Part shown: positions 6,922 to 15,370 of the stretch, piece by piece
Layout: each line of letters starts with the position of its first letter
Numbering within the stretch: position 1 is the first letter of the stretch
Assembly (NCBI GenBank): GCA_034435675.1
Contig: DAOTWP010000033.1
Coordinates: 1 to 35,774 of the forward strand
Origin: DAOTWP01 sp034435675
GTDB taxonomy: Bacteria > Chloroflexota > Anaerolineae > Aggregatilineales > Phototrophicaceae
Length of the DNA stretch: 35,774 bases
Direction of reading: 5' to 3'
Position numbers and translations under genes: made by a program
The notes under the pieces: generated by a model
The model's database searches: none
Told to the model about the DNA's origin: nothing
What the model saw: only the letters and a program-made list of their open reading frames with translations

Positions 6922-8259
6922 ATGACCATCAACGAGCAGATTAGCGGTGCGCCGCGCAGCCGCGGTGTGGGTGTGCTGCGCACGCCATTCTTTTACGGCT
7001 GGGTTGTCTGGGCAGTCGCCACGCTGGGGCTGATCGCCACCGCCCCGGCACAGTCGTTCAGCATTTCGCTGTTCGTTGACCACTACATGCGCGACCTCAA
7101 CATTGACCGCACGACGATTTCCACGCTGTTCGCGCTGGGCACATTTATCGCCGCGCTCAGCCTGACCTGGGTCGGGCGGCTGCTGGATCGCTTCGGCAAC
7201 CGCCGCCTGACGGTGGCAGTCCTGCTGTTCTACAGCCTGACGATCATGGCGATGGCATTTGTCTCTGGCACGGTGGGGCTGCTGCTGGGCTTCATTGCCC
7301 TGCGCGGGCTGGGACAGGGGGCGCTGTGGCTGACCAGCAGCGCGGCAATCGTCAACTGGTTTCGCTTTCGCCGCGCCCGCGTGATGAGTGTCGCGCTGGT
7401 GCTGGTGGCGCTGTTTGGCGGCGTTTATGTCCCGCTGCTCCAGCCGTTTGCTGAGGGCAGCGACTGGCGGCAGGTGTGGATTCTGCTGGGCGTTGTCGTC
7501 GGCGTCACCATGCTGCCGGTCACGCTGCTGCTGCTGCGCGATAACCCGGAGGACTGCGGGCTGCTGCCGGACAACGGCTACCTGCCGCCCGCCCTGCGCC
7601 GCGACGATGGCGTCTATGTGCCCGAAGACAGTTGGACGCTGCGCGAGGCAATGCGCACGCCGATCTTCTGGGTCTTTCTGAGCGGGCGTGTGCTCGCGCC
7701 GATGTTCGGCAGCGGGCTGGTCTTTCATCAGGTGTCGCTCTTTGCCAGCGCCGGGCACAGCGCCGCCACCGCCGCGCAGACTTACGCGCTGATTTCGCTG
7801 GTGACGGCGGGGGTCTCGCTGCTGGCGGGCTGGCTGACGGATCGCGGCACTATTCGCCCCGGTACAATGATGGCGGGCATTCTGGCGGCACTGATCCTCA
7901 GTCTGCTGATGGCAATGCTCATGAAGGAAACCGCGCTGCTGCTGCTTTACGCGCTGGGGTTTGGCGGTTTGATGGGCCTGGCGGGGGTGTTCGACGGCGC
8001 GGTGTGGACGAACCTGTTCGGACGGCGCTATCAGGGGCAGATTCGCGGTTTTACGGACACCGTGCGCGTGGGCAGCACGGCAATCGGTCCAATCTTCTTC
8101 GGCTTGAATTACGATGCCGCCGGGAACTACGACACGATTCTGCTGGTGGGCATCGCGCTGTGCATCGTGCCGATGGTGCTCAGCCTGACAATGCAGAAGC
8201 CGCGCCGCACAACCGTGCCCGCTGTCAGCCCGCCAGTCACCCTCTCTGCCGGGGATTAA
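6922..8259 (+). CDS. MFS transporter (OFA/monocarboxylate-like)
   Basis: From ATG 6922 the product is 445 residues with twelve likely membrane helices, the normal MFS length. The first helix begins FFYGWVVWAVATLGLIATAP, the YGW(V/I) opening common in oxalate/formate-antiporter and monocarboxylate-type MFS members. The loop between helices 2 and 3 carries GRLLDRFGNRR, the MFS motif A, and its partial repeat in the second half is GWLTDRGTIRPG. The N-terminus before 6922 is open but Arg-rich and unlike a transporter, so it was left out. It probably exports or imports a small organic anion; the substrate is not deducible. It is convergent with the HAD gene, with only about 30 bases between the stops. 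Confidence 0.88.
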   Translation: MTINEQISGAPRSRGVGVLRTPFFYGWVVWAVATLGLIATAPAQSFSISLFVDHYMRDLNIDRTTISTLFALGTFIAALSLTWVGRLLDRFGNRRLTVAVLLFYSLTIMAMAFVSGTVGLLLGFIALRGLGQGALWLTSSAAIVNWFRFRRARVMSVALVLVALFGGVYVPLLQPFAEGSDWRQVWILLGVVVGVTMLPVTLLLLRDNPEDCGLLPDNGYLPPALRRDDGVYVPEDSWTLREAMRTPIFWVFLSGRVLAPMFGSGLVFHQVSLFASAGHSAATAAQTYALISLVTAGVSLLAGWLTDRGTIRPGTMMAGILAALILSLLMAMLMKETALLLLYALGFGGLMGLAGVFDGAVWTNLFGRRYQGQIRGFTDTVRVGSTAIGPIFFGLNYDAAGNYDTILLVGIALCIVPMVLSLTMQKPRRTTVPAVSPPVTLSAGD

Positions 8260-8292
8260 ACCGCCGGAGAGTAAGCCGCCGCGCCAGCGCCC

Positions 8293-8970
8293 CTACACCG
8301 GCACCACATCCAGAAATTCGGTCAGGCTGTTCAGCAGATAATCGGGCTGGCTGGCGATGACTTCTGCCGGGTCGCCAAAGCCGGTGGTCACTGCCACCGC
8401 GACCGCCCCTGCTGCCCGCGCGCACTGCACGTCCAGCGGCGTATCGCCAATCACATAAACCTGCGAAGACGGAAAATGGCAGCCGTAATGCTGCGCCGCG
8501 CGCCCAATTGCCAGCGCGGGCAGGTCGTCGCGGTCCACCGCTTCGCTGCCGTAGGCGCCCACCGGGAACAGCGCCGGGTCAATGCCGCCTGCGCGCAGCT
8601 TGATCGGCGCGGTGGTGGACACATTGCCGGTGATCAGCCCCAGCGCGATGTCCGCGCGTGTGCGCAGGTGCGCCAGCAGTTCAGCGGCACCGGGCAGCCC
8701 TTCGGTCACGTACTCCGGCAGGCAGGCTTGCAGATGGCGCGCCATCGCCGCCTCAAAGGCAGCCAGCCGCGCGCGAATCGCCGCCAGATCGAAGCCCTCC
8801 GGTTCCAGCAAGTTCACCAGCAGAAACAGGTCGGTCTTGCCGCCAAACTGGTAGCTGTCCAGCCCGCCAATGGTACCGAAGACTTCCAGCAGCGAGGCTC
8901 TGGTTGCTGCCCGCCCCGCGCCGTGCGAGCGAATCAGCGTGCCGTCAATATCAAACAGGAGTAGTTTCAT
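8293..8970 (-). CDS. HAD-superfamily phosphatase (phosphoglycolate phosphatase-like)
   Basis: The 225-residue protein has all four HAD motifs: motif I LLLFDIDGTL (nucleophile D7, acid D9), motif II LGLITGN (Thr), motif III Lys in APIKLRAGG, and motif IV VYVIGDTPLDV. The helical cap between residues 15 and 85 is of type C1, as in Gph and beta-phosphoglucomutase-like enzymes. It should be a cytoplasmic Mg-dependent phosphomonoesterase acting on a small phosphate ester such as 2-phosphoglycolate. ATG 8970 was chosen; a GTG directly before it (8973) is an equal alternative. No glycolate-pathway gene is next to it, so the exact substrate stays open. Confidence 0.88.
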   Translation of the reverse strand: MKLLLFDIDGTLIRSHGAGRAATRASLLEVFGTIGGLDSYQFGGKTDLFLLVNLLEPEGFDLAAIRARLAAFEAAMARHLQACLPEYVTEGLPGAAELLAHLRTRADIALGLITGNVSTTAPIKLRAGGIDPALFPVGAYGSEAVDRDDLPALAIGRAAQHYGCHFPSSQVYVIGDTPLDVQCARAAGAVAVAVTTGFGDPAEVIASQPDYLLNSLTEFLDVVPV

Positions 8971-9140
8971 CACTGTGCAGTCCTTACGTCAAAATGGCAG
9001 GGGCAAGGATAAAGGAGAAAGCGAAAAGGCAAAAGACCGATTAGCTCAACTGCTGCACCTTGGCTACCAGCACAGGCTGTCCCCTTTCACCCTGACGCAA
9101 AGCCGCCGCCGCCCATCTGTTCGGGTTTGAGGCGAGAATT

Positions 9141-9170
9141 TGGGATATGTTGGGATATGTTGGGGATTTA
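9141..9170. repeat. 10-bp tandem repeat TGGGATATGT
   Basis: TGGGATATGT occurs twice back to back (9141-9160), followed by a degenerate third unit (TGGGGATTTA). It lies between two minus-strand genes, with no gene assigned to it. Confidence 0.6.
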
Positions 9171-9224
9171 GCAAAGATGTGCAACCGTGCGCGAGCCTGG
9201 GCGGCAGCGCAGTCGCCCACCGCC

Positions 9225-10481
9225 CTATTCCAGCACATTCGGGCGCAGTGCCAGAATCCGCCCGCTGCTGACGCTGACATACACCCAGCCCTGCGCGCTG
9301 ACGGTCAGCCCCAGCGGGCGCTGCGGGTAGAACCCACTGAGCTGCAAATTCAGCGCTTCCAGCGTGATCGGTGGAAAACCGGGATCAGCGGCTTCCGGGA
9401 TAATCAACTGCCAGTCCGCCGGCATGCCTGCATCATCAAACCGCACCAGCGCCACCGCCAGATACTGCACCACGGGCGTGCCATATTCGCCGTACAGTGC
9501 CACCAGCAGTGTATTGGTCAGGCGCGGCAGGGTGTCGCTGCTGTAGCTGGCAAGCGCTACCGGCGTGCTTTGGGTGGGCAGCGCCAGCGCGGGCGGCAGG
9601 GCAGCCGCGCAGTCAAACTGCTGTCCATTGAGGTCAGCACCGGTGTCGGGGCTGTTGTCCATGCCAATGCAGAACGGGAAGCCAAAATGCGGCGGCGCGT
9701 TATCCAGCGGCGCGTTATCCGGCTCCAGCGGCACGCGGTTCAATTCATCCAACCGCGAGTCGCGCCCAAATGCTGCCAGCGCGCCGTCGCGGGCAGTATC
9801 CACTACCCACAGACTGCCAGCGTGAAATGCCAGCCCGGCAGGTTGGCGCAGCCCGGCAGCGACCACACGGCGGTCTGCACCATCCGGCGCGAAGCTCAGG
9901 ATTGTGCCGCGCAGGGCATCCGCGCTGACACAGGCATCACATGCCGCGCCAATGCCCACATACAGCCGCCCGTCCTCGCCCACCGCCAGCCCGCCGGTCC
10001 AGAAGCCTGCGCCCGCTGGCAGATCGTCCACCAATGGGCGCAGTTCGCCCGCCCCACTGACCGCATCGCCTGACCAGCGGTACAGGTGTGTGCCCCCGGC
10101 AATGTACAGCGCGTCAGCGTGCCAGACCAGCGCGTTGGGCAGTGTCAGCCCGCCCAGCAGCAAGCGCGGCGTCTCTGGCAGTCCGTCGCCGTCGCCATCG
10201 TCAAATGTGTAGACTTCGCCCGCCAGCGGACGCGCCGCGAACAGCCTGCCGTCCGGCGCAGTTGCCAGCGCGGTATAACTCAGCACACCGCCGCTGGGGT
10301 CAATCAGCACATCCTCAAGGCAGTAGTGCGCGCCGACGACCCAGGGTTCGCGGCGATAGGTAGGACGGTTGGTGCATGCCTGCACATCGCTTTGCGCCTG
10401 CGCACTGCCCTGCGCCTGTGCCCCGGCGCCAGCGAACAGCAGCAGCGCGGCGGTCAGCATGCCCACCACCTGCAATGGCAT
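9225..10481 (-). CDS. Secreted PQQ/sorbosone-dehydrogenase-like beta-propeller
   Basis: From ATG 10481 the product is 418 residues with a signal peptide (MPLQVVGMLTAALLLFAGAG, cut after AQAQ). ATG 10520 would add 13 residues before it. The mature part reads as a six-bladed propeller of the soluble glucose/sorbosone dehydrogenase type: ATAPDGRLFAARPLAGEVYT, VGEDGRLYVGIGAACDAC, RGTILSFAPDGADRRVVAAG and LRQPAGLAFHAGSLWVVDT are its typical blade starts. In the family such proteins oxidise sugars in the periplasm with PQQ. Here the usual (H)NPQG-type and catalytic His/Arg signatures are not clearly seen, so a non-enzymatic or different substrate role is possible. PLDNAPLDNAP is a small in-frame duplication near the middle. 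Confidence 0.75.
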   Translation of the reverse strand: MPLQVVGMLTAALLLFAGAGAQAQGSAQAQSDVQACTNRPTYRREPWVVGAHYCLEDVLIDPSGGVLSYTALATAPDGRLFAARPLAGEVYTFDDGDGDGLPETPRLLLGGLTLPNALVWHADALYIAGGTHLYRWSGDAVSGAGELRPLVDDLPAGAGFWTGGLAVGEDGRLYVGIGAACDACVSADALRGTILSFAPDGADRRVVAAGLRQPAGLAFHAGSLWVVDTARDGALAAFGRDSRLDELNRVPLEPDNAPLDNAPPHFGFPFCIGMDNSPDTGADLNGQQFDCAAALPPALALPTQSTPVALASYSSDTLPRLTNTLLVALYGEYGTPVVQYLAVALVRFDDAGMPADWQLIIPEAADPGFPPITLEALNLQLSGFYPQRPLGLTVSAQGWVYVSVSSGRILALRPNVLE

Positions 10482-11029
10482 CCGCAGGGACTCGCGCCTG
10501 TGCCATGTTTCCCGCATCATCCAGCAAACTTTCTGACTATGCCCACAATGACGGCGATTATCAAAAAAGCGCCGTAAGACCCCTGGCTTACCCTGAACTG
10601 CGTTCAGGCGCTATGGGCATTCATGGCGTAGTTGCATGATAACCTGCGGCGGTGTCAGGAGCAATCCGGTACGGTCAAACGGGTACATTCGGAATTCGGG
10701 GCAAATGTCCTACGCAAGACAAGCGAGGCAGGGCATCCAGGCGCGGCGCTGCAACGGCTGTGGGGACGCAACGTCAGCGACCTGGGCGTTGCACAGTTTG
10801 TCAACATTGCGCAGGTGGTGTCGATCGACCGTTTTAGCAGACACACAATTGCGCGTCCCTGCGAAAACATGCCGCTTTTTCGGGACGCCCTTTTCGGGAC
10901 GCCCGGCGGGGTATCCACTGTGCCGTTATTCGACTACATTCTTGAATTGCATGCGGCGTGAGGCGTATGTCACTCCAGTGGTCTGGCTCATCTGGCAGGT
11001 GTATCCCTGGCACACGGGAGCTTGCTGGT
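10482..11029. other. Intergenic stretch without a supported gene
   Basis: Plus-strand frames are open here (for example from 10632 and 10636), but they overlap each other, lack ribosome sites and have no recognisable domain. Visible structure: a perfect 7-bp hairpin CCTGAAC/GTTCAGG around 10592-10608 and a 14-bp unit TTTTCGGGACGCCC twice in tandem (10877-10904). The base composition resembles the neighbouring genes, so this may be decayed coding sequence. Confidence 0.4.
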
Positions 11030-11404
11030 TCAGCGGTTAGCGCCGCTGTCCAGCGATTTTCGCGCCGCGCGGCGGATGTCGTCCGGCAGCACCGGCTTGA
11101 GCATAAATTCGCCGTTGGGCACAAGGTTCGCCAGCGGCTCAAAGGCGTTGTGCGCGCTGACGATCACCACATAGCAGGTGTGCAGGGAAGGTGTATTGGT
11201 GATGTAATTCAGCACATCTTTCCCGCCCATTTTGGGCATCAGCATATCCAGAAAGATGACGGTTGGCGTGTTGCTTTGCAGAAAAGCGACCGCTTGCTGC
11301 CCGTTGTCCGCCTCAAAAACATCAAATCCGCTGCGGGACAGGATGTTGTTATAGATCGTGCGGAGTCCCTGTTCATCTTCAACAACAAGCGCTATCGGTT
11401 TCAT
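11030..11404 (-). CDS. Single-domain response regulator (receiver only)
   Basis: From ATG 11404 the product is 124 residues, exactly one receiver domain. The start is preceded by GAGGG. It contains the acidic pair in ALVVEDEQG, phospho-acceptor D53 in VIFLDMLMPKMGG, the switch Ser in YVVIVSAHN and the Lys in FMLKPVLPDD. No output domain follows. Such proteins act as phosphate shuttles or bind partner proteins. No kinase gene is adjacent, so it is an orphan; the Cache-type kinase at 19548 or an outside kinase could supply phosphate. Longer starts in the same frame (to 11521) add an Arg/Ser-rich lead with no receiver homology. Confidence 0.88.
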   Translation of the reverse strand: MKPIALVVEDEQGLRTIYNNILSRSGFDVFEADNGQQAVAFLQSNTPTVIFLDMLMPKMGGKDVLNYITNTPSLHTCYVVIVSAHNAFEPLANLVPNGEFMLKPVLPDDIRRAARKSLDSGANR

Positions 11405-11596
11405 CTCACGCACCCTCGGTTTGCACATGATTCCAGCGCAGCGCAAATGTCGTGCATCGGTTTGACGACTGTGCTGTGGATACCCTGACCGGGACAATAG
11501 TAACAGACTTCCATATTTCAATATATAGGAATTCGGTTTGAATTATACGCGCCACGGTCTGGTTATCGTGCGCCGGGCGTCGTTGCAGCAGCGCCC

Positions 11597-11628
11597 GTGC
11601 AGGGGTGAACCGTGATTCGCCCCTGCAC
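11597..11628 (-). terminator. Hairpin terminator-like repeat GTGCAGGGGYGAA
   Basis: GTGCAGGGGTGAA (11597-11609) pairs with TTCGCCCCTGCAC (11616-11628): 13 pairs including one G-T, with a 6-base loop. It lies just downstream of the PD40 gene that ends at 11649 (minus). There is no U-run, so it may be a dispersed hairpin repeat used as an end point rather than a classical terminator. A partial copy of the arm (GTGCAGGGGCGG) is near 15894. Confidence 0.55.
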
Positions 11629-11648
11629 ACAAATGTGCTGTCTGCCGC

Positions 11649-13202
11649 TCAGGGCAGCCATACGGTCGGGTAATCATCCTCGCGGGAATTTGCCGTTAGC
11701 TGGAACGTCGCCGAGGTCTGCTGGTCAAAGATGAAGATGTCGTACTGCCTTGCCGGGTTGGCGGCATAGGCGATATAGCGCCCGTCGGGGCTGTAGGTCG
11801 GATAACGTTCATCCACCCCTGGCAGCCCGACAATTGCCGTCTGCACCCCGCTGCCATCTGCGCGTGTGACCACAATATCGTGGTCGTCCGGGCTGGTGCC
11901 CAGTGCGCGGTTGTAAATGATTGTCTGCCCGTCCGGGCTGAAACGGGGGTAGGTCTCGATAAAGCCACCGGCATCGCTGGTGATCTGTCGCTGCGTGCGC
12001 GTCGCAATATCAATGATCACCACATCCGGGTCTACCACCTGATCCAGGTTAGGCGCGGTGTCGCGCACGACAACCACACGGCTGGCATCGGGTGAAAACG
12101 AGGGGTAATCATACTGTGCGTCGCCGTTGGTCAGCAGAACCAGCGGGCTAACGGCGGGTGCCGCCGGATCCGGGGTCACAGCAGACGGCACTTCGGTCAT
12201 GTTCAGCAGGTAAATCTCGCGTTTGCCGCTGTCGGAGTTAAAGGCGCTGAACACGAGCTGCGCGCCATTGGGCGAATAAGTGGCGTGATCAACACCAACC
12301 AGGAAGTCCGTTGCTCGCCAGCGATCTGACAGCGCCTGCTCCTGCGTGCCCGCTGTTGTCATGGACATCAATCCGAAGTCGCTGGTTGAGCGGAAAAAGC
12401 GCGTAAAGACGATGCGATCCCCGCCGGGATAGAGCGTCGGGAAACGTGCGTCCAGTTCGCTGACAACCTGCACCGCGCCCGGCGATGCCAGCGGGAAGAA
12501 CGCCACCTGCAAAAAACCTACCCGGCTGACATCGCGCCCGGACCAGCCCAGAATGCTGCCGGTCAGCCCAACAGGCGGCGGCAGAGTCGGCATAACGCCG
12601 ACTTCGGTGGCGGTGGGGCTGGCGGTGGGCAGCGGCGGCAGCGTGGCGCGTTCGACAGTCGGCGTGGCGCTGGGCACAATCAACACTGAGGCAGTCGCCG
12701 TTTCGACAGCGAAGGTCGGCTGGAAGAACAGCGCAGTCGATGTTTCGTTGATTGACTGCTGCGCAGTTGCCAGCGCCACCGAGGTCTGGGTGGCGCGCTG
12801 CGCCCCGGCGGCGTTGTTGTTGTTGACAGTGATCAGCAGGAAGATGAGGAACAGAATGCCGATCACGGCAGCGGCAGCGCCCAGCAGCAGGGTTAGCTGG
12901 CGGCGGCTGATGCCGGGGATAACCTCTTGTTCGGCAACGACGGCGCGCTGCTTGGCGTCCAGTTTTTCCAGCGCCTGACGTGCCTTTTCGTTATCCGGGT
13001 TAATGCGCAGCACGTTCGTCAGGCAGATACGGCGTTCCTCGTCTGTATCCACCACAGTGGCGAGCCAGAACCAACCGCGTTCATTGTTCTCGTCCTGTTC
13101 GGTCACCTGCTCAAAAAAGCCGCGTGCAGTAGCGCGGTCGCCCGCGCGGGCGGCTTCAACCCCCTGACGCAGCAGTTCTTTAATTTCGCTGTCATTGCTC
13201 AT
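11649..13202 (-). CDS. TPR - transmembrane - PD40 (TolB-like) propeller protein
   Basis: The 517-residue protein has three parts. Residues 1-100 form a cytoplasmic TPR-like module (GVEAARAGDRATARGFFEQV, NNERGWFWLATVV, CLTNVLRINPDNEKARQALE). Residues about 105-130 form one membrane helix (LLGAAAAVIGILFLIFLLIT). A Thr/Pro-rich linker (PSATPTVERATLPPLPTASP) leads to a PD40/TolB-like propeller (about 210-517) with repeats such as YSPNGAQLVFSAFNSDSGKR, FSPDASRVVVVRD, FSPDGQTIIYNRA and YSPDGRYIAYAANP. The propeller should lie outside the membrane. The start ATG has TAGGAG ten bases upstream. It follows its paralogue (13221-14807) after 18 bases, so the two form an operon. No enzymatic motif is present; a scaffold or sensor role linking both membrane faces is inferred. 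Confidence 0.88.
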   Translation of the reverse strand: MSNDSEIKELLRQGVEAARAGDRATARGFFEQVTEQDENNERGWFWLATVVDTDEERRICLTNVLRINPDNEKARQALEKLDAKQRAVVAEQEVIPGISRRQLTLLLGAAAAVIGILFLIFLLITVNNNNAAGAQRATQTSVALATAQQSINETSTALFFQPTFAVETATASVLIVPSATPTVERATLPPLPTASPTATEVGVMPTLPPPVGLTGSILGWSGRDVSRVGFLQVAFFPLASPGAVQVVSELDARFPTLYPGGDRIVFTRFFRSTSDFGLMSMTTAGTQEQALSDRWRATDFLVGVDHATYSPNGAQLVFSAFNSDSGKREIYLLNMTEVPSAVTPDPAAPAVSPLVLLTNGDAQYDYPSFSPDASRVVVVRDTAPNLDQVVDPDVVIIDIATRTQRQITSDAGGFIETYPRFSPDGQTIIYNRALGTSPDDHDIVVTRADGSGVQTAIVGLPGVDERYPTYSPDGRYIAYAANPARQYDIFIFDQQTSATFQLTANSREDDYPTVWLP

Positions 13203-13220
13203 GAAATGGCTGCTCCTACA

Positions 13221-14807
13221 TTAGCGCAACAGGAACGTAACATCGGGTTGGAACATCAGAGTCAGGAACGACTGCCCTTCCGGCGGCGTGGCGCTCAACG
13301 GCTGCACCGTGCGGCCGCGCAAATCAACCGTATAGGGCAGGAATGCTGCGCCACTGCGGTTAGAGATGAACACAACCATACGGGCATCCGGTGTAAACGC
13401 CAGACTGCGGTCTTCAGCGCCATTGTCGTCCTGGGTCAGCAGGCGTTGATCACTGCCATCAGGATTCATCAGGTAGACATCGCCATCACCAGAGCGATCA
13501 CTGATGAAGCCAACGCTGCTGCCATCCGGCGACCAGACCGGCGCATAACTGCTGCGGTCATCGTCGGTGAGCTGCTGCGGGACATCCGTTTCGGCAGCAT
13601 CTGCACCGATCACATACAGCTCAGGCAGCAGCGGCGAGTTGAGGTCAGATGTAAAGATGATGCGGTTATCGCCAACACGCGGCGACCAGACCGGCTGCGT
13701 ATCGCTGGCGTCGTTGAAGGTCAACTGGCGCAGGTTGTTGCCGTCTTCGGTGATAATCCACAGTTCAGGGTCGCCGTCAAAGTCGGAACTGAAAACCAGT
13801 TGAACGCCGTCCGGTGCCCACGAGGGGCTGCTGGTCCCGAGCGAACGCAGGGTGGTGATTTGCTGGGCGGCGTCAGGGTTATCCAGCGGGGCGACAAAGA
13901 GTTCCGGCACGGTAAGGAATTCGGGCGCAGCAGTGCCTTCGGGCGCTTCGGTCGCTTCCAGTTGCACCGCAAGAATGCTGCCATCCGGCGCATAGCTGAC
14001 ATCGCGCGTGAAGGCGATCAGCGTGCCGGTGATGTCAATCGAAAACTCGCGCACACCGCGCAGCAGCGGCGTCGGGCTGCTGCCGTCGCCGTTAGCCCGA
14101 TAGAGCATGGGCTGCGAGTCGCCGGGTGCGATTGCTGTGTAATACAGCGCAAAGGTGGCAAGCGGGAATGGCGTCGGTGAAGGCGTATAGGTTGCCGTGC
14201 CGGTGGGGGTTAGCGTGTGCGTGGGCGTGGGCGGCAGCGGGGACAGATCACGCTCCAGGTTATCCAGCGAGCGCGGAGTCAGCGGCACAAGCGTCGCGGT
14301 AGGCGGCTGGGTTGCGCGCGCGCCACCCCCTACCGCCAGGGTTGCGGCATTGTCAGTCAGGTCAGCGACGAGCGTTGGGGTGACGCCAGGGGGCGGACCA
14401 GTCTGTGACGAAAGCTGCGTAAAGAAGAGCAGCGCCGCGACGCCCAGCACCCCCAGCACTGCCGCGAGAATCAGCAGCCAACTACTGTTGCGCGCGGCGC
14501 CGGGGGGCGGGGTGGCAGTGCCACCCTGTGCCTGTCCTCGACGTGGGGCGCGCCCCTCCAATTTGTCGAGACGGTCAAGCGCCTCACGGGCACGCTCGTT
14601 TCCGGGATTCAGTGCCAGCGCCCGCTGCAAGTAGCGGCGGCGATCTGCAAGCGTTTCCGCGCAGGAAGCCAACCACATCCACGCTACTTCATTGCCGGCA
14701 TCAGCCGTCACCACCTGTTCCAACAGGCGGCGCGCAGTGGCGCGGTTGCCCTGCTGTGCCGCCGCAATACCTGCATTCAGTTTTTCCCTGATTTCGTTCG
14801 AAGCCAC
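13221..14807 (-). CDS. TPR - transmembrane - PD40 propeller protein, paralogue
   Basis: The product is 528 residues from GTG 14807, selected because GGAGG lies eight bases upstream; a longer TTG start at 14831 would include that site inside the gene. The layout matches the next gene: a TPR-like N-terminus (AGIAAAQQGNRATARRLLEQ, NEVAWMWLASCAETL, RALALNPGNERAREALDRLD), one membrane helix (SSWLLILAAVLGVLGVAALL), a Pro/Thr linker (LPPTPTHTLTPTGTATYTPS), and PD40 repeats WAPDGVQLVFSSDFDGDPEL, WSPDGSSVGFISDRSGDGDV and FTPDARMVVFISNRSG. It is first in the two-gene operon, with a promoter at 14871-14900. Outside the N-terminal module the two paralogues differ a good deal, so the duplication is old or the domains were shuffled. 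Confidence 0.88.
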   Translation of the reverse strand: MASNEIREKLNAGIAAAQQGNRATARRLLEQVVTADAGNEVAWMWLASCAETLADRRRYLQRALALNPGNERAREALDRLDKLEGRAPRRGQAQGGTATPPPGAARNSSWLLILAAVLGVLGVAALLFFTQLSSQTGPPPGVTPTLVADLTDNAATLAVGGGARATQPPTATLVPLTPRSLDNLERDLSPLPPTPTHTLTPTGTATYTPSPTPFPLATFALYYTAIAPGDSQPMLYRANGDGSSPTPLLRGVREFSIDITGTLIAFTRDVSYAPDGSILAVQLEATEAPEGTAAPEFLTVPELFVAPLDNPDAAQQITTLRSLGTSSPSWAPDGVQLVFSSDFDGDPELWIITEDGNNLRQLTFNDASDTQPVWSPRVGDNRIIFTSDLNSPLLPELYVIGADAAETDVPQQLTDDDRSSYAPVWSPDGSSVGFISDRSGDGDVYLMNPDGSDQRLLTQDDNGAEDRSLAFTPDARMVVFISNRSGAAFLPYTVDLRGRTVQPLSATPPEGQSFLTLMFQPDVTFLLR

Positions 14808-14870
14808 GCAGCGCCTCCGCACGGATGGCAAAAAGCCGGTAGGTCGATTTCAGCAATCGGTCAGTTCACT

Positions 14871-14900
14871 ATTCTAGCGTAATTGTACAACGGGAATCAA
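14871..14900 (-). promoter_or_regulatory. Promoter of the two-gene PD40 operon
   Basis: On the minus strand TTGATT (14895-14900) and TAGAAT (14871-14876) are 18 bases apart. This predicts a transcript start near 14864 and a leader of about 57 bases before GTG 14807. Confidence 0.5.
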
Positions 14901-14948
14901 AAGCGGGCGTCGTGTGACACCCGCCCGGTACTGTAAGCTGTTCAGGGT

Positions 14949-15001
14949 GGCGCAGCGCCTGTGCCTGCCGCGCGCTTCCGCCACCGCGCACGGGCGCTGC
15001 C
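14949..15001. repeat. Imperfect inverted repeat (hairpin)
   Basis: GGCGCAGCGCCTGTGC (14949-14964) faces GCACGGGCGCTGCC (14988-15001), a near-complete stem of about 13 pairs with a loop of 23 bases. It lies downstream of the small TPR gene (minus) and upstream of the PD40 operon promoter, so it could end transcription between them. Confidence 0.4.
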
Positions 15002-15025
15002 AACAGGCGACATTCGCTTAGAACC

Positions 15026-15270
15026 TATCCATAAACCTGTTTTGCTGAACAAGGGGATTGTGCGCTTTAATGATTAAATACGGAGAAGAAGGGCGGACAT
15101 GCGCTGCGCTTAGTCCTGCCCTGCTTCGTCCTCTCCTGCGAACCGTAGGTTGTACAGGGTGCGAACGCCGCTGCGCTTAGGGACGCCTGCGCCCGCTGAG
15201 CGAAGCCGTCCGCCCAAACGCCGTATTATTTTGGAAAACTGCATCATCCCCTTGTCTGCGTTTAAGGATA
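15026..15270. repeat. Foldback (MITE-like) element with long imperfect terminal inverted repeats
   Basis: The ends are TATCC and GGATA. Read inwards, the left arm gives TATCCATAAACCTG, CTGAACAAGGGGATTGTGC, AAATACGGAG and GGGCGGAC. The right arm read in reverse gives TATCCTTAAACGCAG, ACAAGGGGATGATGC, AATAATACGGCG and GGGCGGAC. The arms thus match over about 70 bases with small gaps. The centre has CGCTGCGCTTAG twice in direct order (near 15102 and 15168). No transposase is coded inside. Related pieces occur at 6600, 18070 and 30181, so this is a dispersed family. Confidence 0.65.
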
Positions 15271-15370
15271 GCTGCTTAAGGAACAGTGAACCTATGCCGG
15301 CGCACGTTGGGGCAACCAACCCTGGCACAGCCATGCGAACAGGTCTGGTGCATTTGATGTGGCTGGTGGC

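Noticed and set aside
6823..7758. 311-residue minus-strand frame within the MFS gene
   Set aside because: Gln/Arg/His-rich shadow of a membrane protein gene; no start signal or homology.
10632..11040. Overlapping plus-strand frames between the quinoprotein and receiver genes
   Set aside because: Two frames overlap each other, lack ribosome sites and have no recognisable domain. They may be decayed coding DNA, but no call is supportable.
15026..15270. CRISPR-like or tRNA-like structure
   Set aside because: The repeats are inverted arms, not evenly spaced direct repeats with spacers, and no cloverleaf or T-loop could be drawn.
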